Positions 15,677 to 27,108 of a DNA stretch of 64,000 nt are shown piece by piece (positions within the stretch are counted from its first letter, which is position 1; each line of letters opens with the position of its first letter). The notes under the pieces were generated by a model. That model worked only from the letters and a program-made list of their open reading frames with translations. It did not search any database and had not been told where the DNA came from. The stretch covers positions 1,860,001 through 1,924,000 of the forward strand of contig NC_133904.1 of NCBI RefSeq assembly GCF_964199755.1, given 5' to 3'. Source of the stretch: Larus michahellis (Eukaryota; Chordata; Aves; Charadriiformes; Laridae). The position numbers and the translations under genes were made by a program.

Positions 15677-17931
15677 TTCCTGACCAACATTTGCTGTGAG
15701 ACGTCTTGTATGTGAACTAGACCTAGAACAAAAGGGAAAAATAGTCTTTGTGACTTAACGCTTTAAAGCCGGGTCACGGCAGGGCCGTCTCCCCTGCCTT
15801 TGCACCGGCCAGCTCTCACAGTGACACAGCGTGGTTCCACGCCGGACCATTTTTGGGTGCTTTGGGGACGGCACCACATCCGACGGCTCCTGTATGGGAG
15901 CAGGCGTTGGGGTGGTCCACCCCGCCAGCGATCCCCCATCCCACCGCGCTGAGCTTTTAATGGGAGCGGTTTGCTGGGAAGCGGGAGCGCTCTCTCCCTC
16001 CTCCCCGTGTCTTGGCACAGGGATTTATCCGCTCCTCCCACGCTGCTCCCAGCCGAGTAAACATGCCGGGAAGGGGCTGAGCCGCCCCACCTTGGAGCTG
16101 CTGCCGCCAGCTCTGCTTGGCCGTGCTTCCCCAGGGAGCCCTCCCGGGGTCCTGGCCCGCAGCGCTGGGGTTCAGCCCTCGCTGCTGAGCACAGGCCCAG
16201 TGCAGGAAGGGGCTGGTTGGTGGCAGAAGGGCCAATTCCCCACAAACACAGCCCAAAAAAGAGCATCGAGCAGGGAGTGAGCTCGAGTCAGCCCCGCTCA
16301 CGCCGGGTCTGCGCCGGCAACTTCCGCTCCCACTCACCACTTCTCCAGCCCCAGCTGACGGAGCTGAGCTCCCGCAACTCCAGCTGCATCCCTGCCGTGG
16401 TTTACATCGATAAAACTTGTATTAGAGCCCTGCGTGACGGAATCCAAACGGTAGAAGGTAAAAAAAGCTATTAGCAAAACATACTGAATAAAAACATTTG
16501 GTAAAAGCCGAGTGACTCACGTTGCTTCCTGAAGAGCTCTGCTCTTCGAAGGGAGAACCTTTATCCCATGATATTTAAGGATCGGGAATGTGTCATTGTA
16601 ACAGAGCAGTGTCTGCCCTGGGAAGGGTCCGGTCCATGCTATGGTGGTCACTACGGCCACTAAATACTTTGCTCGTGGGTCTGGGTCTCCACCAGAGCCC
16701 GGCATCAGGTCCTTCATTCCCCACCCCCCCATGCTAGCCCTGCCTGCGCAGCCACTGGGCTTCTTTTTGGGATACTTCAAGCACCAGCAGATCCAGAGAG
16801 GCAGAGCATCACCCCTCCCGCAGCCAGGAGGACCCCGCCGAGCTGGTGGTTGGGCTGCTTTTGTAGGGGACAGGATGGGACGAAATCGTACGTTCATGTA
16901 AAATACCTGCTTTTCACCAGCTTGAACGTCAACGGAGTGGCAGAAGCAGAGCGCTGGCAGGGACCAGAAGACTTGAGCAAACACAGCTGTTTGGGCTAGT
17001 CCGCAGCAGCTGGCTGCTCTGCCTGCCCCCCACACCCAGGGTCAAACCCCAGAAGCTCTCCGGTCTCACCGCAGCCCCCCCCTCAGCGTCATTCCCTCGG
17101 CGTCCCCCTTCCCAGTCCCAGCCAAGGGCTGCAACAAGACACAGCAGTGCTGGAGGCTGTTTGCTCCAAAGCAGATCAACTAAATAAATGCCAATAAATA
17201 AAAACTCAGACAACAGGGGTCTTTTTAAGCCATGCAAAAAATCCCTTCTCTTCTCAGCCTATCTATCTGCAATGTCCCAGCTCCACCGGGTTTGCAGGGG
17301 GCACACCTAAACCCCCCCTTCCCCTGCAAAGGCAGGGGTGCCAGGGCACAGCGACGTGGCCAGCCATGCCCAGCGCAGAGCTCAGCCAGGACGTGCAAAC
17401 CCCGAATCGACGACTCCTCCTGCCCACCAGCAAAACCCCTGCAGCAGTGAGCTGCAAAGCCGTAAATCCCCCCCTCCGCGCCCTTCCCCAGCCGCCTCGG
17501 CGAGGCTGGATTTGTCTCCCAGCAGCTCAGCTTAGCGCAAGGTGCGCAGCTCCTTGAGATTATCAAACCTTCGGTGCTCAAACCAGCTCATCTCCATCCC
17601 GCCTGATCCCGAACACCCCAAAACCCCGACCGAGGGAAGCTCCTTCCCAGCTCCTCCCGACAGCATCACCCCCCAGGGGCCCGTCCCGAGTCCTGGGGCA
17701 GGCTGGGGAGGGCCCTTCTCCCCACGGCACACCAGCAGGAGCCGTGCTGGCAGCGGGATCCAGCCCTGGCAGGGATCAGGTCTCGTAGCCATAGCAGCGG
17801 GGTATTTATTACAGCCCGGCCACACTCCACCCTGGGCTGGCGGACTTTAGCCCTTAATCGAATAGAAAAGTAGCAGCAGACGCCTCCGATCCCAACGAGC
17901 AGCACAAAACACAAGGAGGGCCCCCAAAATA
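15677..17931 (+). other. CLN6-CALML4 spacer with extra poly(A) signals
   Basis: A same-strand gap of about 2.25 kb. Further plus-strand AATAAA hexamers occur at 16487-16492 and as a cluster at 17183-17188, 17193-17198 and 17197-17202. They could end longer CLN6 transcripts. No coding signal is convincing in the gap. The last 400 bp are GC-rich and probably hold the CALML4 promoter. Confidence 0.55.
17801..17811 (+). promoter_or_regulatory. CALML4: Possible TATA-like element of CALML4
   Basis: GTATTTATTAC lies about 120 bp upstream of the CALML4 initiator ATG, at a plausible distance for a start site around 17830. This is suggestive only. Confidence 0.25.
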
Positions 17932-17934
17932 ATG
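17932..17934 (+). CDS. CALML4: CALML4 exon 1 (initiator Met only)
   Basis: ATG directly followed by gtgagt. A single-codon coding exon is characteristic of calmodulin-family genes and joins in frame to GCA AAA TTT CTG. The 5' UTR extent is unknown. Confidence 0.8.
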
Positions 17935-20900
17935 GTGAGTGAAGCGCTTCAGCTGATACAAACTGCTCAACCCCTGCTCCCCTCGCCCAGATTTTAAAGC
18001 TCTTTTTTCTTTTTCTTTTCCTGTCTTTCTCCTCTCCCCCCCGCCCCCCCATCACACTACAGGCAAAATTTCTGTCCCAGGATCAAATTAATGGTATGTA
18101 CAGTTTGTTCTGCTTTTTTTTTTTTTTAATAGCAAGAACAGCTTAACAAGCTTTATATATATGTATCAGAGAATGGTTTAGGTTGGAAGGGATCTTGAGG
18201 ATCATATATATATATATATGTATGTTCAAACACACACGTATATAAATGCATTCTCCCTAAAAAAGGGTCTCTGCCTGGGCTTGTGCTCCCCCCTCTTGCC
18301 CTCCCCCAGCTCCCGAGGGGATCCGCTTGCTCTGAAACCAGAGAAATCTCCCCAGTTTCCTTAAGACGGTGCCGGGCACAGGCAGGGAGGTGAAGGCGGG
18401 CGCAGCCCCCCGCGCTGGATCGCAGGGGGAGGTTAACCAGCATCCTCCCAACCCATAAACGCGTCTGCCCTGGCCAACCCAGCACAGACCAGGCAGGGGA
18501 AATTTCAGGCGACCGCTTGCCGTGCTGGAGCCTGGCAAGGCTTCACCTATGATGGGAGCGAAGGTGAAGGAGGAAGAGGAGGGGAGGAGATGGTGCAGGA
18601 GGTACAGATTCTCATTGCGAAGCACCAGGGCTCTCCCCAGGAAAGGGGACCCCTGCCTTGGACAGGAATGAGGAAGGGTTTGCTACGAGAACGGCAGAAG
18701 AAAGCCGAAATAAGAGTATTATTGCAAATCTGTTAATCTGCAGCACCCTCGGGCTCAGCGGCTCGGCAGGGTTGCTGCAGGGCAGGGGGAGGACGCAGCA
18801 CCCACGGGGTCACGGCACCCACGGGGATGCGCCTGCAGTAAGGTCTAGGGACAGAGAGGATGAGGATGAGGAGGGGGGTGGAAGGTGATGGCACCAAAAG
18901 CAGCAGGACTGGCCCCACGCAGCACTGTCCCCGTTGGCGTGGAGCATGCCGAGGAGCCGGCCACCGCGCCGGCAGCACAGTGGGAAGGGAGGATGCGAGA
19001 TGTCAGCCTTATCTAGGTCAGCCACAACCCGCACTCGTTTATTTGAGGAAGCCCGTGCTGGGGGGGAAGGGGAGAGGGCTGGCGGGCAGGGGAGAGGCGA
19101 GGGAGCGGAGACACCGCGGCGGGATGGCAGCAGGGCTGGCGGTTTCTCCTCCGCTAAACGCAGGCAGCCGACAGCACTGCAGACTGGCAAATGCCACATT
19201 TTCCGTTCTTTTGTCTTTTATTAAAGTCCAGCCGGTGGCAGGCCAAGGGCCAGACCCTGCAGAGACCATGGCAGGGACCAAACCAGCATCCTCCACCACT
19301 CCTTAAGGCTCATCCCTTTAGCACCCTCTCCTTCCCACCGTGAAGGCAGAGAAAAATTACTTTTTAACAGCATTCTACATATTTGGAAGCCTGACTCCAC
19401 TTTCAGGCTTGCTTCATTAGGCTGAAGGACCCCAATTAGCTCAGCTATTCACGAGCCTGGATTTTAATTGCCCTTGGCACTTTACCCGGGGTCCTCCCCC
19501 ACTGCCCATCATCTTCCTTGAAACGAGACACCCTGAACCAGACACAATATCCCCGCTGGAACCCTACCAACGCCGCCCGGCCGGGCAACGGGAGAAGAAA
19601 CGTCACCAGTAGATCAATGTAATCTTACATGGCATAACAGAGAGTTTTGGTTTTTAATTAGAGTTCAAGGAATGTTTTTCTCTGTACGACAAGAAACAAA
19701 AAGGCAAGATAAAAGCCTCCGACCTGATGGCAGTGATGCGGTGCCTGGGAGCCAGCCCGACGCCAGGAGAGGTGCAGAGACACCTGCACTTGCACAAGAT
19801 CGGTAAGGAACGCGCAGCGCTCGCACGGGAATAAAACACACTGCATTACGGTTGCAGAAATCCAGCTTTTCTGTGGCCAGGAGACTACGTGCAAAGGCAA
19901 GGAGGCTGCCCGGAGCCCAGCAGACAATATTCAGTCTCAGGCGAAACAGCCCAGGCAACACAGCAAACCAAGAGCAGCCACCAAAACCTAGTCCGATGTT
20001 CTAGGTGGTGAACAAAGCCAATCCAGCGCCCAGATTTAAATAGTGCCATTAAAAAAGAAAAGCTTCAAGAGCGTGTATGCCGGAGGCATACGTATTGATT
20101 ATGGATCCCGAGGATGGGAAACCATCCACTCCAACCAGCAGAGGCAGAAGAGCACAGGAAGACATTCCTCTGCAGATACACATAAATAAATTCAAAGCAC
20201 AGCACAAGAAGAATCATGAGATAAAGCGGGCTGGATTAAAAAGTCTGGATACAGACGTTTCAGAGCACAAGTGTAGCAAAGCTATAAAAGGGGTTTGGGG
20301 CCAGGAGAAAGCCCCCAGGAGCAGGTCCATCCCAGTCCAGACCAGAGTCAGGCAAAAGGGAAAAGGTGGCCCAGGAGGGGAGACTTGCGGGGGGAGAGGA
20401 GCGGGGTGCTTAGGTCTGGATCCAGACTACAAAACCGAGCCACATCTAAAGAATCTGCTCTTATCTTTCCAGACAGAAACGCAGAGTTGGATTTCTCCAC
20501 TTTCCTGAATATAATATACAGGCAGATGAAGCAGGAGGAACCCGAGAAGGAAATCCTCACGGCCTTGTCCATGATAGACAGGCAGAAGAGAGGCGTTATC
20601 AGCGTTTCGGAGCTGAGAGCCAAACTTACAAGACTGGGAGAAAAGCTTTCCGAGGAAGAAGGTATTTTGCAATTCCAGGACTTTATCAAATGCTCCCCAT
20701 CTTCTTATTTCCTTCCTGATTTTCCTCTGTAGTCAAATCTGGGATCAGGCGCTTCCAGCTGGGAAGCCAGGAAGGACCTGGGCCAGCAGCAGATAGTGCT
20801 GGGGTACCCTTGGTGGGGGGAGAAGGGATGTGCCCCCAAGGGATGTCCCCCCCATCGTGCCCGAGATGTGCAGTGCCCCCGGGTATCGCGCCGTGCCGTC

Positions 20901-23900
20901 GTGCCCCCGGGTCCACCCCACCGGCACCAGTCTCTTTCCTGCCACAGCCATTCGATGAGCTCGTGCCTTCGTTTAAAACACTCTGCCCACAAAAACCAGA
21001 GCCCCCGGCTGAGCCCAGCCCAGGCAGAGAGCGGGGAGCGCTCCCAGCGCCGAGCAGAGCGCGTGAGTGACGTCACCTCACTGCAGCTAATTAGACTCAC
21101 GTGACGGTGGGGTCCCCTCGCCGCTGTCGGCCTCTGCCCATTGCCACCATCGCCAAGCAGGTTTTGTGCCCCGCAGAAGAGACAAGCCAGCTGCCCGTTA
21201 ACCGAGAGACCTTCTCCCTTTCTCCAGTTGGTTCCTGAATGATGATTTTTTCCCCCCGCGAGATGCTCCACTGTTATTTATAAAGGCAGCGTCTGTCCCA
21301 CCAAGGGCGCTGGGAGCGTCCGCCGCCCCCCCAGCTGCAGGGATGCTGTACGGAGCGCTGGCCGTTTCCCACCAGAGCTGCTGCGGTGACCTCTGTGGCC
21401 AGTGCAATTTGCAAGAGAGATGGACTTCTTAATTAAGATTCTTCTAAAGGAGAAAAAAACCCTGTCCTGTTTGTCCAAAGTTTGCCTCCACGGGGCACAG
21501 CAGGAGGGAATTGTCAGGAAGCTGAAAATGATCAAAACCTTTGAGACAGCTGATTTCGCTCTAGGCATTTTATGCACGTATATGAACTTTTTAAATGCAC
21601 GCCCCACTTCTTCCAGCTTCCACGGGCTGCGGGAGGGGGCCCAGGCCTGCGGGGAGGCAGGGCAGCACCTCCACACACCCCTCTGCCCGCCAGCCCTGGG
21701 GATGGGGGGGTTCCTGTCCCCTCCTCGCTCCAAACCACCGCCCCCCCCGCGGCTCCTTCTCCAGCTCTCGCCCCTCCGACCCCGCTGCGGGCTCCGGAGC
21801 TCGCACATCAATGCCCCATCTTTGGCTGAGCGCAAGTAGAAAAACCTGTCGCCAGTTTGCTAGGGACAAGGAGTGAGTTTGACCAGGGTTACGGGGTTTG
21901 TACAGACCCCATTAGGCTCCCCGGGGGTACGAGAACTGTCCTTTCTCCTGTTAAAATAGAATTTAATCAGAGCAAGGCTGGTCGGTCCAGTCACCATCAC
22001 CAGCTTCACGAGTGACGCGCCAACAAGGCACGTCTTCTGAGTGTTTTCTTCAGTTGTTTCACGGGAATAATAGTTTATGGAGCTACGTACATCTGAGAAC
22101 ACTTCCAGAGCGATTACGAGAGCTGAACAGTGAAGACATGGAGACATTAACCCTAATTAAAGGCATCCTAGCAAGAACCTCCCTTACACAAAGATCCGGG
22201 GAGCGCAGGGGGATTTCCCATTGCTTTGAGCGTAGATGCGTGGCCCACACGCCACCTCCTAACAAGGCACTATAGATCCTAACCTAGCAAGCGATGCTTC
22301 TTCTCAACAAGAAATTCCCCCTTTGGCTCGACACGCTGAACTCCAGCTTGCTGAGCTGCTATGAATATTTGATGCCGAAACAGGCTCAGTTTCATTAGCA
22401 TCTGCGATTGTTCAGTAACCACTGGCACGTACCTTCATTTACAGTGGCTCCAGAAAAGCCTTTGCTTTGTTTTAATTTAACGTCCTTTTACCAGATGAGA
22501 AATGACACATTTTTCTTCTGTGGTATATTTATCCTGGGAAGAATTAATTTTTTTTTTTTTTTTTTTTTAAATTTATGTCCTCACAAGCATTTGATTACCA
22601 TCAGGGTATTTTTTGAAAGGAGGATTAGATCTCCTGGAAAGAAAGAACTGTCCCTTACCTTACAGTAAATTCTCGCGATAGCCCCTTATTTCTGCCCCCC
22701 CCGCCCCCCGGGCTGCAACCAGACCCTGCCGGCAGCAGCTCACCCCCCCTTTACACACACCGATACCTGCCTGCAAACACAGGGGAAAGCAGCGTCTCAC
22801 CCCATACACGAGTGGAGGGAGGAAACAGGTTACGCTGCTCGTAGAGGCCCTTCCACAAGTATTTACAGTAAGAGCAGCTTTTCTCCCCCTCAGCCTCCCC
22901 TCCTCCCACGACCTTCCCCCTGGATTTCACAACTGCAAAGCTGTTATTCTCTGCTCCAGCACGAGCGCTCCGAGTCTTATTTAAACAAACCACAGCTCGT
23001 TCAGCCCCAACGGCCGTTCCCGCAACCTCAGCCAAGTAGGTGAGGAGTGGAAACGCAGAGCGGGCTCTGCCGACCTGCCCTCGCCCGTTTCCGAAGGGGA
23101 CGGCACTCCGGTGCCGCCCCGGCCAGGTGACACCAGCCCCGCACGGGCACGAGACTACAGAGGACTCGTAATTAGCACGTCGCCACGTACGATCCCTCTG
23201 TTTCAACAGTCCATCATCAGGCTCTGAACGCCTAGAAGGTGTCCCACTAATGAAATAGCAAACGATTGACGCAGGCCCACAAGCCAACAGCTTCCTGCCC
23301 CATCCCTCCGTGTAGCGTCCGGCCACCACCCATCCAACGGCAAACACTCGCGAAACTGGACACACTCAACAGCAGCAAGGGAAAACCTCTTCTGGACTGC
23401 CTTAGATACCTTATCGAAGGAAACCACTGCCCAAAACATTATCAAATAAAAGCTGCTGGGTCTCTCTTGGTCGCTTTAGCGCCCGCCCACTGTATGTTAT
23501 GGGTAAAGCCAACAAGGGAATTCGCCTTCTTTCCCAGCATCCAAAGGAATATGGCATCCAATTCCCAGTAGCAGCTCCATTCAGCAACACTTACATCACT
23601 TTTCTATGTGTTATTTCTTACGTTCTTCTATTTTTATTGACATTATTTGACAGGAAAAATACCTTTTAATGGTTTAGCCTGTACAGAAGAGAACATTTTA
23701 AGTTGGGTAACTGCCATCACTGCCAAGGCATTCCCAAAGCTCCACTTCTTTTCTGTCACTACTCTCTGCTTTCAAACACTAAAGGCCCACCGATATTAAC
23801 CACCATCACGCAAAACTACTGAAAGTTGGGCACACAACCTGCATGAGCACTTAGTTTTGGCCAAATTGAAGAGGGACAGCTTTGCTATTCAAACCCCATA

Positions 23901-24299
23901 AGCCACTCCTACCAAGAGCAATTAAAAGCTGATTTGGCCTCAATTTGTAAATCTGTTCCACGTGGAACTCAAAGAGATGGGCATCTCCGCTCCAGACAGT
24001 TGAGACATGGAAATCAAGGTGCTAACTGGTGCTAGTTTAAACCTACTATCTGGATGACACCTCCAACTGATCCCAGAATTTATTACTTCTAACAAAAATG
24101 ATTTGAAAACCCCAAACTTGCATTGCTCTTCTTTTGAAGATCACAACATCCCTGGATAAATGCCACTCAAACTTACTATTGTCTTTTACTCTTTCCTTCA
24201 GTTGACGACCTGCTAAAAGAAGCCAAAATTGGAACAAGTGAAACAATAAAATATGAAGAATTTGTCCGCATCATTTGTCTTCCTACGGTCGACTACTGA
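17932..24299 (+). CDS. CALML4: CALML4, calmodulin-like protein 4 (complete)
   Basis: CALML4 is a calmodulin-family light chain. In mammals it binds MYO7B in the intermicrovillar adhesion complex of the brush border. Coding exons are 17932-17934, 18063-18093, 19662-19802, 20473-20661 and 24202-24299. All are GT/AG and phases close to 154 codons including the stop, matching the 153-residue human protein. The first exon holds only the ATG, the classic calmodulin gene structure. Signatures are AKFLSQDQINEFKECFSLYD, RCLGASPTPGEVQRHL, ELDFSTFLNIIYRQMKQEEP and KLTRLGEKLSEEE. All four EF-hand loops lack the normal calcium-ligand set: loop 1 is DKKQKGKIKASD, loop 3 DRQKRGVISVSE, loop 4 KIGTSETIKYEE. 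It is therefore probably calcium-independent. CLN6 lies upstream on the same strand, PIAS1 tail-to-tail downstream. Confidence 0.95.
18063..18093 (+). CDS. CALML4: CALML4 exon 2
   Basis: A 31-bp exon encoding AKFLSQDQIN plus one base of Glu, flanked by ctacag and gtatgt. It is too short for ordinary ORF detection and was found by family similarity. Confidence 0.92.
18094..19661 (+). other. CALML4: CALML4 intron 2
   Basis: Contains a poly-T run (18112-18127), a short CR1 tail with an adjoining TA/TG repeat near 18167-18245, and otherwise unremarkable GC-moderate DNA. Confidence 0.7.
18167..18206 (-). mobile_element. CR1 3'-end relic
   Basis: AGAATGGTTTAGGTTGGAAGG followed by GATCTTGAGGATCAT is the antisense CR1 3' terminal sequence. 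Only about 40 bp remain, interrupted by a TATATA microsatellite (18205-18225). Confidence 0.7.
19662..19802 (+). CDS. CALML4: CALML4 exon 3
   Basis: Encodes EF-hand 1 (EFKECFSLYDKKQKGKIKAS) and the following helix pair to RHLHLHKI. Acceptor ttaattag, donor atcg|gtaag. Confidence 0.95.
20473..20661 (+). CDS. CALML4: CALML4 exon 4
   Basis: Encodes the rest of EF-hand 2 (DRNAELDFSTF), the central linker and EF-hand 3 (MIDRQKRGVISVSELRAKL). In EF-hand 2 the loop position normally held by Gly is Ala. Confidence 0.95.
21068..21105. promoter_or_regulatory. CRE and E-box/CLEAR-like motif pair in CALML4 intron 4
   Basis: A full palindromic TGACGTCA (21068-21075) lies about 20 bp from CTCACGTGAC (21096-21105). 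The latter matches the CLEAR/TFEB consensus GTCACGTGAC at nearly every position. The setting is locally GC-rich. Function is inference. Confidence 0.4.
22548..22568. repeat. Poly-T tract
   Basis: An uninterrupted run of about 21 T in CALML4 intron 4. No flanking retroposon is visible. Confidence 0.8.
24202..24299 (+). CDS. CALML4: CALML4 exon 5 (terminal)
   Basis: Encodes degenerate EF-hand 4 (LLKEAKIGTSETIKYEEF) and the tail VRIICLPTVDY-stop, corresponding to human ...KITLPGRDY. Confidence 0.94.
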
Positions 24300-24495
24300 A
24301 ATTCAAAACAAGATATTTGCTAGGAGCAGGACCTGAAACTTTGACTTCGGTTTTTCCCAGTTACTACCTGGACTCGGGAATCATCATTTGCCTTTAAAAA
24401 TCCTTGTTTTGCCTTGATGATAGTGCTTACACCTACACGGGTTCCCACCCCATTTCTGGAGAAATGCTGTCACAAGATGTGAGCTCAGTTATTTA

Positions 24496-24516
24496 AATAA
24501 ACTGAATTTAAATAAA
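24496..24516 (+). terminator. CALML4: CALML4 polyadenylation signals (duplicated)
   Basis: AATAAA at 24496-24501 and again at 24511-24516. They lie within a perfect 15-bp tandem duplication (24491-24505 and 24506-24520), about 200 bp after the stop. T/G-rich sequence (TTCCTTTGTGTAAAATGTGT) follows, as expected for cleavage near 24530. Confidence 0.8.
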
Positions 24517-24520
24517 CTGA

Positions 24521-27089
24521 GTTCCTTTGTGTAAAATGTGTCATGCTTAAAAAAACCCCAACTCTTATTTTTAAAATGTATTTAAGTCTACAGACTGTGG
24601 CATAAATAAGGACTTGTTAAGGTCTCACGGTGACTGCGTTCCAAGAAGTCGGCATCACCCATAACCATTTGCTGCTTCCACACGCAGTTCTTTGTGTAGA
24701 ACAGATTCCCCGGGAAGATCGATTATGTCACGACGGTGGTAAATTTAGTACAACTATGCACAGCTCCCCGGTATTCCGTGGATCCATGGTATCATCCGAC
24801 AAGGTAACTCCCAACCAGATGTTCCCCTGTCAGGAAGCTGTCAGGCTTACAGCCCCGCTGGCGTGGTGGCCACATCCCCGGGGACCATCCGGAGCGACAG
24901 GAGACAGGCAGCCGGCAATTCTCCCGCTCCCTCGGTCGGTGACGCCGGCTGCGGAGGACAACTCCCAGTCTCCAAGCACAGGAACAGTCTATGATCGCTG
25001 TGTCTCTTTCCTCCTCGTTTTTCGCTCCTCCAGCACACAAGATCTCTGTACTGTTGTACTTGTGTCACAGTATTTATTAAGGTACAGTATCTCGCCACGT
25101 TAAGTCTCTGTGCAGTGAAGCTGCCCCTGCATTTTGAGGCAACATGCTGAAAATGCTGCACTTGGTAAATGTATCTGTCACCAAGCCCTGGGCTAGCTGC
25201 CCAGAACATACTCCCAGAGACAGCCTGGCAGGGAAAAACAGGGGCCAGGAAAATTCAGTTTCTCTACAACAGGAAAAAAACCACCCCATCTCTCTTGACT
25301 TTCAACTGATTAAAAATCAACGCGACCCACAGCAGTCGTTACTGATCTTATTCCATCTGTATCTTGGCAGCCTCAGCTAAGGTCCTCAGACCAGTATGAA
25401 ATCTAGGACAACATCCCGCAGATTCTCTCTGGAGTCAACTGGAAAATTGCAGAGACCATCGCTGCACCGTCACAGCCCAAGCAGCAACCTGCGCAGGACG
25501 CTGGCAGAGCACACGCTCCTGCCATGTATGCTGCCGGCTTCCACCCCCGGGAACCCCCTTCCCCTCCTTCCACCCATGCCTCTCTGCCCTTTTTTTTTTT
25601 TTTTTTTTAATTCTGAGTCTTTATCACTGAAGCAACTAACTCGCTCTTTGCTCAATTTGTGGAATCATTGCAGCCACTGCAGGTACAAGCCTGAACACCG
25701 CAGGCTGCAGTCACCACCAAAACCATCCCACGCTGCTGCAACACCTGGAATCAACCAGGACTGTACCCAGCACAAACTTGGTTAGAAACGGAAAAAAAAA
25801 ACAAAGCAAAAGCCAATCTTAACCCTTCCAAATCAGTAACGGTGTCTCTAGAAGGGTAAGGCAGGGATTGTTCTCATGGAATATTATTACACGGGGGTAA
25901 AAAAAGCACAAAAGATTAAATGATGTGCTGAACGCTGGGCATGAAACGGAAGCGGACCCAGGCCGTATCCTTCAGAGAAATGGCAGCTTTGTGCCCAGCC
26001 TCCCTTGATTCAGAGCCAAGCTGCAGAGCCCACAGTCCTCACAAGATGCAGTCCCAGACTAACCCAGTAAGCTCCAACTCAGATCCTGACACGCCAAGGT
26101 ACTAACTCCAAAGGCTCTCTGAACAGCAAAGGATCACGCTTCACAGGAAAATAAACTTCGTTTGATGGGAAACTGACATACTTTCTCATACCTGTCTACC
26201 ACATCTCTCAATTCTTATATTAGCTCTTCCTATTCCACAGATAGAAAACAAACAAAAAAACCCCCTTGTTTCTCTGAAAATCAGAGTTAGAAGCAGCTCA
26301 CCACTCAGATAACACTCCAGAAAAACATTATACAGTGAAACAGCACTAGGATTCCCTAGGAAAAACTAAGAACAAATCAAAGGATATGATTTCCTTTACA
26401 ATCTTCTCCCCACCGTTCAGAGTTAATCTCGATGTTTGGACAAACAACTCACCTACCTCCACACCAAGCCTCTGCGCACTAGTGCCTGCTGGAGGGCGGC
26501 CACAGCGCCGAGTTCGGCTTCTGCCCCCCGGAGCTGCTCCAGACCTCTGCTCCGGAAGCACCAGTGACCAAGGGCAGCAAAAACCTCGTCACTTTTGAGC
26601 ATGAGCATAATTAGCTTATGAAACAAGGAGTTCATTTAGAAGCATTTGTTTCCAATATGCATCAATAGGCAAACTACAAACGATCCAATACGCAGCTTAA
26701 TTCTTCCCTACTGACCAGAACAGTTGATTAACAAATCCTTTCAGCTGCAGACAATATAAAAGCTTGTATGTCATGGGGACTGATCAACTCAAAATCACTT
26801 TGGACTACTCCAGAATGCATCTGTATCCTAACAGGCGGTTCCTACCCTCTCCGGGTGGGTAAACGTTACCCAAATAAAAGCTAGCAAAAAAGAAACCGCT
26901 CCTCACACACACTCACCAAACAAAGCAGCATTGTTAGAGCCTGGGGAGACAAGTGCGAGACACTCCGTGCCACCAAACATCGAGAAGCGAAGCATTCGGG
27001 CTCAAAAGGGACCTTTGCAACCCTCAGTTCACAGAAAACACCCTGCTTTCCCCTCCCCCCCTTTTTTTGCCCCCCCAGGAAACACAACG
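24521..27089. other. CALML4-PIAS1 tail-to-tail spacer
   Basis: About 2.5 kb between converging genes. There is a poly-T run near 25591-25609. No coding, RNA or repeat family was recognised on either strand. Confidence 0.6.
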
Positions 27090-27102
27090 TAACTGAATGC
27101 TT

Positions 27103-27108
27103 TTTATT
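27103..27108 (-). terminator. PIAS1: Candidate distal PIAS1 polyadenylation signal
   Basis: AATAAA on the minus strand. A G-rich downstream tract lies 30-50 bases beyond it, and the AT-rich UTR-like sequence ends there. Confidence 0.4.

Larger units (their letters stand above)
20662..24201 (+). other. CALML4: CALML4 intron 4
   Basis: The largest CALML4 intron, 3.5 kb. It has GC-rich stretches at 20800-21200 and 21600-21830, a CRE/E-box pair near 21068-21105 and a poly-T tract at 22548-22568. No embedded gene is recognised. Confidence 0.7.

Noticed and set aside
15763-17035. Several overlapping 100-170-codon open frames in the CLN6-CALML4 spacer
   Set aside because: They are GC-driven, overlap on both strands, lack splice or family support, and contain low-complexity Ser/Pro/Gly residues.
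22751-23365. 204-codon minus-strand open frame inside CALML4 intron 4
   Set aside because: It has no recognisable domain, sits antisense in an intron, and its composition resembles random GC-moderate sequence. Without transcript evidence I do not call it a gene.
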